The translations under genes and the position numbers were made by a program. The notes beneath the pieces are model-generated. The model did no database searches. It was not told the DNA's origin and saw only the letters and a list, made by a program, of their open reading frames with translations. This document shows positions 7,415 through 15,800 of a stretch of DNA of 64,000 bases, one piece after another. Each line of letters starts with the position of its first letter. Position 1 is the stretch's first letter. The stretch covers positions 62,001 to 126,000 of the forward strand of contig JAVBMA010000004.1 of assembly GCA_031553005.1 (NCBI GenBank), given 5' to 3'. This DNA comes from RGIG9379 sp031553005 (GTDB lineage: Bacteria; Bacteroidota; Bacteroidia; Bacteroidales; Paludibacteraceae).

Positions 7415-10400
7415 ATGAAAACTAAATTTTCTCTTTTTATTATTACTGTTCTCTTTAGTTCGGTAGTAGGTTTTTCTCAAAGTTCGGCTTACGAGGTTGG
7501 AACTTGGGAGGGCTTCCGGACATCAGCGGTTACGTTCTCATTTGATGATAACTGTGCGAACCAATTTTCGGCGGCCGTGCCGGCTTTAGACCGTGCCGGT
7601 TATAAGGCAAGTTTTTATCCTGTGATTAACTGGGGGCCTAATTGGACAACATTAAAAAACATGGCGAATAACGGGCATGAGATTGGGAGCCACTCCGTAA
7701 CTCACCCCTCCGGAGCTATGACCGAATCCGAATTGAGCAGTTCGAAAAATACAATTAACCAAAATATCCCGGGATTTGATTGCAATACCGTGACTTATCC
7801 CAATTGTATTGCTCCGGCCCAAGCTACATGTGCAAAATATTACATAGGCGGAAGAGTTTGTAACGGACAAGTTGAAGGTTCGACTCCCTCTAATTATTAC
7901 CAGATTGGTTCTATAATTTGCGGGAGCGCCGGTTCTTGTAATTCCTTGTCTGCTTTTCAAACTCAATTTAACTCGGCAAAAAACAAAAAAGGCTGGGCTG
8001 TATTCCTGATTCATGAGATTGACAATGGCTCCGGATATTCACCTTTGGCAACTTCCATTCTTGAAAGTGCATTAAATTATTTGAAGCAAAATGATGGCGA
8101 TTTCTGGGTTACCACATTCCGGAATGCAATATTATATTCCAAAGAGCGGAACGCTGCTGTTGTAACCGAGTTATCCAACTCGGCAAAAGAAATCACAATG
8201 AAGGTTACCGATAATCTGGATAATACCATTTACAACTATCCGCTTTCATTGCGCCGGGCGCTTCCTTCGGGATGGACAAGCGTTTATGCTACTCAAGATG
8301 GAAAAGAGATAGAGGCCAGTATAAAATCCGGCTACATATATTTCAGTGCCGTTCCCGATGGAGGGACTGTTTCGTTGGCTACCGAATCCAATGTTACGGT
8401 AACTAAGGTAACCTTTACAAATCCAGTAACTGCTGCCGATTGGAATGTAGATGAGACAAAAACTATTTCTTGGGATGTGGAAAACTCTTCCGGAGACTCT
8501 TATGGTTTGTATTGGAACACAGGCGGAGGAACTATTGATGTGACAGGGGCTATCGCCTCTTCCGAATGGTCGACTGACGATGGCTCATTCTCATGGAAAG
8601 CATCCAATATTTTAACCGATTCGAATAATAACAGATGGGCGGCTGCCGGAAAAAGCGGTTATTCCGGCGAATGGGTGGCTCTGCAATTGAGCTCAATATC
8701 CACAATCAATGGAGTTGCCATTAAAGAAACCAGCGGTCAAAGTGGAGTAGTGACAGGATTTGAAATACAATATAGTACGGATGGTACTGATTATACTACG
8801 ATAAAAACAGGAACGACGATAGGAACGGATTATACAACCTCTTTTTCTCCTGTATCGGCAAAATACATCCGTTTATATATCACTTCGGCAACGAATGTAA
8901 ATATAGATTACTTCACGGTAACGGGAGGTGCTATCAAAACAGAATTGAAATCAGGAATAACAAGTACCGGATCGTATGATTGGAAAATCGGCGATAGTTA
9001 TGGCGGAACTACAGGATACCTTACCATAGAGGCTTCCGGTAATAAAGTTATGGCAACCAGCGCTTCCGTTTCGATTGCGAATAATAATCCACCCGAGAAA
9101 CCGGTTGTTACAATAGAGGGAGGCTATACCGGGCCGAGCTGTGACGGAACGGGAACCGGAGCTTATTTTACCGGAATTTACCAGAATTTATTTGCCGAAA
9201 TATTAAGCAAAACGGAAACTGAAGTTCAAAATAAAATCAATAATATTTGGAGCCATTTCTTTACTCCGGGAAGCGCTACATCCGTATATTATGAAGTTGG
9301 TAATGATATGGCTTATATTTACGACACTGGTAATCAGGATGTCCGCAGCGAAGGAATGTCTTACGGAATGATGATCTGTGTTCAGTTGGATAAAAAAGCA
9401 GAGTTTGACAAACTGTGGAAATGGGCAGAGAAATATATGTTGTATAAGTCTGGGGACTGGGACGGTTATTTTGCATGGCAATTGGGAACCGACGGAACAA
9501 TTAAAGGACAATCTTGTGCACCCGACGGAGAAGCTTATTTTATTACTTCGTTGTTCTTTGCCGCTCATCGCTGGAATGATGATTCTTATGCACAGGCAGC
9601 TCAGAATATTTTGAAAAAAGTAATGAGTAAAAACGGAAGCGGAGGAGTTTACAATATGTTTGACGCTACAACCAAGCTGATTACGTTTGTTCCGTATTAC
9701 GACTCAAGTACATTTAGTGATCCGTCATACAATTTGCCTGCTTTTTTTGAACTTTGGGCAAGATGGAGCAATACCAATTCGGAATTTTGGAAAGAGACTC
9801 CCGACGTTTCGCGTCAGTTATTAAGAAATTCATCGCACACAACGACCGGGTTATTCCCGGATTATTGCTCTTTTACCGGAGAACCGTTGAATGGACAATA
9901 TGTGGATTATGACAGCAGACGTTATATGTATGATGCTATCCGCTGTGCGATGAATATCGGTATGGATTATAATTGGTTCGGTTCGGATGCGGCAAACCAG
10001 ACGGCTATGATGACCAAACTATTGACATTCTTCAAAAATGACGGATATGCTCATGGTCAATTTGATTGGAATGGAAGCAATCCGGGCGGAAGTTACTCGG
10101 AAGGTATGGCAGGAGCTAATGGCGTGGGCTGCTTTGCTTTGGATGATAAAACGTTGGCAAGGGAGTATCTTAACAAATTATGGTCTACAACTGCCCCTTC
10201 CGGACAATGGCGCTATTACAACGGAATGGTTTATATGCTTTCAATGCTGCATGCCTCAGGAAACTTTAAAATCTACAAACCTGCTCCCGAACAACAGGAT
10301 TCGCTACTGACGGGAAGGGACGAGGTTATATTTGATGGCAAAGCATATACCGAAGATACGACATTTACAGCCTTCTATGACTGTAAAATTTATAATGTTA

Positions 10401-10678
10401 CCATAGAAATTGATGGAGAACCTACCTCTTCTAATCTGGTAAGTAACGATCAGGATGATTTTCGGATCTCTCCGAATCCGGTAAAAGACCGTTTTACAAT
10501 TTATTCAAAAGATAAAATTGAAAAGGTAGAAATCTTTAATGTCGAAGGTTCATTGATGTTGACCAATAAAGGAGCTAATCAAGTGAATGTTTCGAATTTG
10601 AGCAAAGGAATTTATATTGTAAGGATTTACGGTGAAAGCGGAAGCGTGAAAACTTCCAAATTAATAATTAATAATTGA
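7415..10678 (+). CDS. Secreted CE4 deacetylase + GH8 exo-oligoxylanase with T9SS tail
   Basis: A 1087-residue secreted multidomain enzyme. Signal peptide 1-21. Residues about 35-240 are a NodB/CE4 polysaccharide deacetylase: TFSFDD with D45, and H93/H97 in HEIGSHSVTH, form the metal triad; acetyl-xylan esterase is the likely activity. Residues about 330-380 and 507-555 look like two halves of a Kre9/KNH-like beta-sandwich, with an F5/8-type C (CBM32-like) module (about 383-505) lying between them. Residues about 583-990 are glycoside hydrolase family 8, closest in text to reducing-end xylose-releasing exo-oligoxylanase (Rex): YYEVGNDMAYIYDTGNQDVR, proton donor E646 in SEGMSYGM, then APDGEAYF. 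Residues about 1010-1087 are a type A T9SS sorting domain (ISPNPVKD...GIYIVRI). Xylan deacetylation plus oligoxylan trimming is inferred. It appears monocistronic, with no SusCD genes nearby. Confidence 0.85.
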   Translation: MKTKFSLFIITVLFSSVVGFSQSSAYEVGTWEGFRTSAVTFSFDDNCANQFSAAVPALDRAGYKASFYPVINWGPNWTTLKNMANNGHEIGSHSVTHPSGAMTESELSSSKNTINQNIPGFDCNTVTYPNCIAPAQATCAKYYIGGRVCNGQVEGSTPSNYYQIGSIICGSAGSCNSLSAFQTQFNSAKNKKGWAVFLIHEIDNGSGYSPLATSILESALNYLKQNDGDFWVTTFRNAILYSKERNAAVVTELSNSAKEITMKVTDNLDNTIYNYPLSLRRALPSGWTSVYATQDGKEIEASIKSGYIYFSAVPDGGTVSLATESNVTVTKVTFTNPVTAADWNVDETKTISWDVENSSGDSYGLYWNTGGGTIDVTGAIASSEWSTDDGSFSWKASNILTDSNNNRWAAAGKSGYSGEWVALQLSSISTINGVAIKETSGQSGVVTGFEIQYSTDGTDYTTIKTGTTIGTDYTTSFSPVSAKYIRLYITSATNVNIDYFTVTGGAIKTELKSGITSTGSYDWKIGDSYGGTTGYLTIEASGNKVMATSASVSIANNNPPEKPVVTIEGGYTGPSCDGTGTGAYFTGIYQNLFAEILSKTETEVQNKINNIWSHFFTPGSATSVYYEVGNDMAYIYDTGNQDVRSEGMSYGMMICVQLDKKAEFDKLWKWAEKYMLYKSGDWDGYFAWQLGTDGTIKGQSCAPDGEAYFITSLFFAAHRWNDDSYAQAAQNILKKVMSKNGSGGVYNMFDATTKLITFVPYYDSSTFSDPSYNLPAFFELWARWSNTNSEFWKETPDVSRQLLRNSSHTTTGLFPDYCSFTGEPLNGQYVDYDSRRYMYDAIRCAMNIGMDYNWFGSDAANQTAMMTKLLTFFKNDGYAHGQFDWNGSNPGGSYSEGMAGANGVGCFALDDKTLAREYLNKLWSTTAPSGQWRYYNGMVYMLSMLHASGNFKIYKPAPEQQDSLLTGRDEVIFDGKAYTEDTTFTAFYDCKIYNVTIEIDGEPTSSNLVSNDQDDFRISPNPVKDRFTIYSKDKIEKVEIFNVEGSLMLTNKGANQVNVSNLSKGIYIVRIYGESGSVKTSKLIINN

Positions 10679-10700
10679 TAATTTACAAAGATTTGATAAT

Positions 10701-10727
10701 GAGGGCTTCGCTTAAGGTGAAGCCTTC
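10701..10727 (+). terminator. Hairpin after the GH8 gene
   Basis: A stem of about 9-12 bp centred on GGCTTC/GAAGCC with some G-T pairs, 22 bp after the stop codon. The T-tract is weak (GTTATTTTG). Confidence 0.5.
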
Positions 10728-10744
10728 GTTATTTTGTGCCCTTT

Positions 10745-10775
10745 GTAGAGAAGCTATGCATTGCGTCTTTCTATC
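10745..10775. repeat. Decayed GTAGAG-type palindrome
   Basis: Begins GTAGAGA, is centred on ATGCAT and continues TTGCGTCTTTCTATC. Most positions still pair around the centre 10758/10759 after a few substitutions. It resembles a degraded copy of the palindrome inside the RAYT gene. Confidence 0.45.
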
Positions 10776-10800
10776 AATATTGTACATCATTTATTAATAA

Positions 10801-10845
10801 AGCCCAAAGGGCTGACATTATACAGCTCGGTGTGTAAACGCCGAG
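10801..10845. repeat. Two-hairpin intergenic element, copy 1
   Basis: Hairpin AGCCC-AAA-GGGCT (10801-10813), a linker GACATTATACAG (10814-10825), then hairpin CTCGGTG/CGCCGAG (10826-10845). The second copy at 21034-21077 has the same layout and nearly the same linker with different stem sequences. Confidence 0.6.
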
Positions 10846-10869
10846 ATAATATTTCATTTATTTATTCAT

Positions 10870-12717
10870 TTATTTCAACAATATTTCCGAAGGATAATCC
10901 GGAACAAAATTGGGCGAGGCTTTCGGTTCGGTGAAGTTGACATCGGCAAACTGTCCTAAGCCGTTTTGATTGAAGTGAGGATAATATCCGATTTTTAAAT
11001 CCAACGTTTTAAGTACCAGCAAATCATTTCGTACACGAACGCCGATTCCGGCTCCTCCGTAAAAATTATTTTTAGAAAATAAATTGCCTGAAGGATTTAC
11101 CCATGCAAAATCGAAAAAGGAATAAAAAAGAAACTTGAAGCCGATAATATTAATTGGTGAAAATACATCGCTTTCCAGATTGAGCATCAACCGTTCTCTT
11201 CCTTTTACTTCATTATCGAAAATATTAGTATTCAGATTGGTCAGTGCACTAAAAGTTACATAACTGTCAAAAACGTTAGCCGGATTCAATATCTTCGAGT
11301 AATTGATATTTATAAACTGTCGGAAACGGCTTCTGCCTATTTTCATTAAAGGCGAAAAATAGCGGATTCCCGATGTTATTGCACCTTGATAAAATTCGTT
11401 TTGATTGAAATAAGAGGAGATACTTCCTTCTACATAAAAATCTCCGGTTTTAAATTCATCGCCTATGGAGCCGCTTAGCGAACTATAAAAGCCGCTTTTA
11501 TAGCCGAATAACTTACCATATCCGAATTGAGATGAGATATTGAATCCATGCGCAATATCTTCGGCCACTCCGAAGTTATGAATAAGGTGTTCACGGTAAA
11601 AGGCTTGTTGGTAAAGGCTTGCCTGAAAAAGCCACAATTGTTTTCCTGCAAATTGGTAAGGTCGTAAAGTATCGAGTTGGATATCCTTGTATTGAGGATT
11701 TTGCCTCATATACCTTCCTGAAAAAACCAATCGCCTCGTGGTATGGTTGGCAGGTAGAGTTATTGCCCTTCCCAACGAAACCGAAAAAGTATTATTGCGG
11801 TTCGGACTGATAGAATCCCAGCCCACAACCTCGGTTCTGCCTCTGTTATTAAAATAGCTGATTTGCCCGAAATAGTTGAAAGTGATTTGCAAGGGACGCT
11901 CTGCCGATAACGAAAATTGCCGGTCTGCAATATCATCCAGATAGGAGCCTTCCAGGTCGACAAACGAGCCGAGAAAGTTTTTATAAAAATATCCTGCCCC
12001 ATATCCCCAATGGAGCGAATAATCTTTTTCATATATAAGGTTAATATTAGCCTTGTTTCCCGACCCGAGGAAATTATTGTCAAAAATCTCCATGTTTACA
12101 TTCGAGAAAGTCAGCTCGTGTATGTTCAGTCCGATTGACCATACGTCTCTGACTATTACCCAAACATCAACCGAGTCGTCGGCTAAAGGAACTTTTTCAA
12201 GACTGATCCTGACATCGTTAATATTTCCCAAACTGCGGAGGAATGTTTCTGTTTCCGCAATAACAAGGGGATTGACTGTTTGTCCTTCTTTGAATAATAA
12301 ATTTTTTCGTATGACGGATTGTTTGGTATTCAGGTGTAAACCATTTACTATGCGGATAAGCGAATTTTCCTGAATGGAATCAATCTCATTAATATTAGTT
12401 CCGAAAGGATCCAATACGACGATTTTGATTTCCCTGATTCTTTTTCCTTTATAAATGCGATATTCTTTATCAGTAGAAGTATTGTCTTCTATTTTTGCGG
12501 GGGAAGGAGGTTTAATAAGGGCTTGGTATATCTTTTTTTCAAAACTGCCTGTGGCTTTCTCCTCCAGTTTTTTGTATACTTCGGGCATTTCCTGTACGAT
12601 AGTATCAGAAGCCTCGATGTTCCTCATATAATATTGCACCGAATCCTGTTGCGGATTTTGTGCATATATCTGCAAAGGAGCAATAATCAGCAGTATAAAT
12701 AGGAGCCGGAAAGTCAC
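10870..12717 (-). CDS. POTRA-containing Omp85/BamA-TamA-like outer-membrane protein
   Basis: A 615-residue outer-membrane protein. Signal peptide about 1-20 (LLFILLIIAPLQIYAQ). Residues about 85-190 form a POTRA-like segment (YKGKRIREIKIVVLDPFG... LLFKEGQTVNPLVIAETETFLRSLGNINDVRISLE), the beta-alpha-alpha-beta repeat of the Omp85 superfamily. Residues about 205-615 form a barrel (GSGNKANINLIYEKDYSLHWGYGAGYFYKN...). Omp85 proteins insert or translocate proteins or lipids at the outer membrane; with about one POTRA this is shorter than BamA (five POTRAs) and more like TamA-type accessory proteins. It follows the alpha-2-macroglobulin gene on the same strand, separated by 133 bp holding a 21-bp inverted repeat, so cotranscription is uncertain. 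Confidence 0.7.
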   Translation of the reverse strand: MTFRLLFILLIIAPLQIYAQNPQQDSVQYYMRNIEASDTIVQEMPEVYKKLEEKATGSFEKKIYQALIKPPSPAKIEDNTSTDKEYRIYKGKRIREIKIVVLDPFGTNINEIDSIQENSLIRIVNGLHLNTKQSVIRKNLLFKEGQTVNPLVIAETETFLRSLGNINDVRISLEKVPLADDSVDVWVIVRDVWSIGLNIHELTFSNVNMEIFDNNFLGSGNKANINLIYEKDYSLHWGYGAGYFYKNFLGSFVDLEGSYLDDIADRQFSLSAERPLQITFNYFGQISYFNNRGRTEVVGWDSISPNRNNTFSVSLGRAITLPANHTTRRLVFSGRYMRQNPQYKDIQLDTLRPYQFAGKQLWLFQASLYQQAFYREHLIHNFGVAEDIAHGFNISSQFGYGKLFGYKSGFYSSLSGSIGDEFKTGDFYVEGSISSYFNQNEFYQGAITSGIRYFSPLMKIGRSRFRQFININYSKILNPANVFDSYVTFSALTNLNTNIFDNEVKGRERLMLNLESDVFSPINIIGFKFLFYSFFDFAWVNPSGNLFSKNNFYGGAGIGVRVRNDLLVLKTLDLKIGYYPHFNQNGLGQFADVNFTEPKASPNFVPDYPSEILLK

Positions 12718-12730
12718 GTTTTTTCAATGT

Positions 12731-12822
12731 ATAATTTATAATGTAAAATGTAGCGCTCGGCAAATTTTATCTCGGACCTTACAACATAGCTTACAAATTG
12801 AACATTTTACATTATAAATTAT
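12731..12822. repeat. Perfect 21-bp inverted repeat with 50-nt loop
   Basis: Arms at 12731-12751 and 12802-12822 are exact reverse complements, built from an AT-rich TAATTTATAATG word. It fills most of the gap between the alpha-2-macroglobulin and Omp85 genes, both on the minus strand, and may attenuate read-through. Confidence 0.6.
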
Positions 12823-12850
12823 TACATTAAAATCAATGAATTGTTCATTT

Positions 12851-15800
12851 TTATTCCTCAATTCTCAATCTGACACTTTCCGTGTGCGATACAAATTCAG
12901 GAGCGTAGAGGCATTGTAGAGTCGTTATACCGTTGGTGTATTCTCCCGCATTGCTTATCCACAACGGATATTCCATTACGTAAGTGCCTTTAGGCAGACG
13001 GTCGAAGAAATATTGCATGGAAGCATCTTTTGGACTCTGGTAATATCCCAATCCTTCTTTAAATTGATAGCCAGAGAGTTGGTTTACCGGTTCCAGAGAG
13101 GATGCCCGCTGGTCTTTTAAAACAACAAATTCCAAATCACGGTCGGTGCGTATTACAAGGCGGGCTATGACTTTATCTCCAACTTTCAACTTCGTTTTTT
13201 CTGTGATTGGAGTCAATTCCCTGCCTTTATTTGTGACTTGTTCCAACATCATTTTTTTCTCAATATGTAGAGCCGTTTTAGCCTTTTCTACCTTGTCGAT
13301 ACTCTCCTGATAGTGCCAGTAAAGTGATCCCCAGGCAATTCCCGATCCTTTTTTAGTGACGGAAACGGTTTCCAGATCGGGTTTTATCTCGGAGTTGGTA
13401 AAGGTTTTTGTAAAATAACCCGTTCCGGCTTCCTGATTTTGAGGAATAATCTCTTGGCCGCCCATTCGTATACTTACTTTATTGTCGGACGATAGCCAGT
13501 TGTCTCCGCGCAAAAGCAATGCAAATATAGCATCCACCGTAGCCGGTACACTTTCCCAGCGTTGGGTTTGTTTTTGTTTCAACAGCCAAATCCGCATTTC
13601 ATTCAGTTCGGATGTTTTCGGATCGACCTCTGCCAATGCTTCCAATATGGCAACATGGGTCGAGATGGCAGATTCATTCCACAGGTATCCCGAACGGTTT
13701 TTATCCCAGTACATTCCCATTTCGCCGGAAGTCGTTGAATATTCGCGCAACGAATTAACAATCTGTTTCGCTGTCTGTTGATCGCCATTTCGATATAAGA
13801 TAAGTGCCGCCATTGCTTTTTCGTACAATCCGAATCCCGTCCATTGCGGTTTGAGCAAACCGTAATAGAATTTATAGGACTCCGATGTATTAGCATACAA
13901 TGGAATATCTTTGTAAGAGCTGCGCACCAAAAGATATAATAACTGTACAGAATTGATTTTCGTATCCTTGTAGTTTTTGACGTTTTTCTTAAGATTGTTA
14001 TAATCCTTTTGGATTTCCCTGTCCAGATAGTTTAATGCGCGGATTTGCATCTCTTTTTCCTGACTGTTGTATTCAACTGCGCCCAAAGTTGTCAGACGAG
14101 ACATTTCATTAAGTATGTATGTGGTTACATAGCGGCTTCCGGACATGTTTGAGAACCACGGGAAAGAACCATCCGAAAGTTGCAATTCCCGCAATTTATT
14201 CATCATAACTGTCCTGTTTTCTTTTTGCATATTTAAATCAAACAGGAGGGATAGTTGCTGTTTTTGTTCGGTCTCGTTCTTTGCTTCCAATACCCAAGGC
14301 GTCTCTTCCAATAAGATGTTTTTCAAATCCTGATTCTTTTCCAGATTCGAAAGCAGTGTTTCTTTAGTTCCGCCCTGTTTTTTCCAAGTGTCTATCATTG
14401 CCGATATTCTTGGCTGCGACCGGGCTATATATTCTGCCAATGTGCTTCCGTAATAAGCCCCAACCAACGAAAATGCATTTGATGATTCGGGAATTGTTAT
14501 TGAAGGCAGGGCTTGTACGGCATACCAAGCCGGAGCTTCGGTAAATTCCAGTTTCAATTGTTTGCTTTCCAATGTCTTGGAATTGTTCTTTTTCAATTTG
14601 TCAAATGTAAAAGTGCGGCTTTGGTTTTCCCGGACAACCATCGGCATGCTTTCCGTAATCAATATTTTGTCAGACAAGACAGGCAGTATCTTTTGCTCTC
14701 CATCTGAACTGCTGCTTGTTTTTCCCACAATCCGGCAAGTAACGATTTCAAGGTTTTCAGGTACTTTAAATGTCCAAGAAACGATTCCAGTTTTACCTGC
14801 TTCCACTCCAAAATCACTGACTTTCGTCTCTATCGTTTTTTCAGTAACAGGATCAATCAGGTCTAGCCTGACTTTTCCTCCCTGAGCCACATCCGAGAGG
14901 TTAATGACTTTTGCTGTTAGCGTGCAATTGTCGCCCTGACGTAGAAAACGCGGCAGGTTAGGCATTACCATAAATGGTTTTTGCGTTACTACTTCTCTCT
15001 CTATTTGTCCTGTGAATAAATCCGTTGTATGCGCCAATCCCATAAAACGCCAGCGTGTAAGGCTTTCAGGGATGGTGAAGGATAGCAATACTTCACCTTT
15101 CTCATCTGTTTTTAATTGAGGATAGAAAAATGCCGTCTCGGCAAAATTTGTCCGTATAGCAAGATCCTCAGTTATTGCAAATCCCAAGTCGGCACTCTCT
15201 TCTGTCATGCTTTCTGTTTGTTCTACAGCTACGGTATTACGTAAAGTAGGTACGGCCATGTCAGTATCCATCATTATACTTTCACTTTTTACAGCTTTAT
15301 ATTTTCTTGTGCCGTAACCTACGGTCGTAACGGCGGAAAATTGCTGCTCGAAATAGATTCCCGGTAACTGGTCGTAAGAAAATCCCGCAACATTTGTCCA
15401 TTTAGGAGATGAGGCTTCGATGTATAGTCCCATTTCTCCGCGCCAATCCATATTCCAAGAAGGAAAATATATATGCTCTTGATAAGAGGGTTGGAATGTC
15501 CAATTATTTTTTTCGAATTTATCAAGCGAGGCATCGTATAGAGCCGCCAACACTTCCGCACTTTTGACGTTTGGTATTTTAAGTGTCCATTCTTCTTTTT
15601 CGCCGGGTTGCAATTTATCCCTGAAAGTAGTTAGTTGAAGGGATAACTCCTTTTTCTCTTTTTTCTTTTTGAAAGAGAAATTTTTATGATAGAACTTACC
15701 GTCCTTTACGAAGAAAACTTCCACTTCAACCGCCTCTCCATACTCTTCTTTGAATGGTATTTCGAACGACATTATTTCGTTGTTTATGCGTATCCACTCT

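Noticed and set aside
11619..12373. Several short plus-strand ORFs opposite the Omp85 gene
   Set aside because: They lie entirely antisense to a well-supported coding sequence and have no family resemblance.
14470..14530. Frameshift hiding an alpha-2-macroglobulin thioester motif
   Set aside because: The frame is continuous and the surrounding residues align with the family; the Cys-Glu-Gln site is simply replaced.
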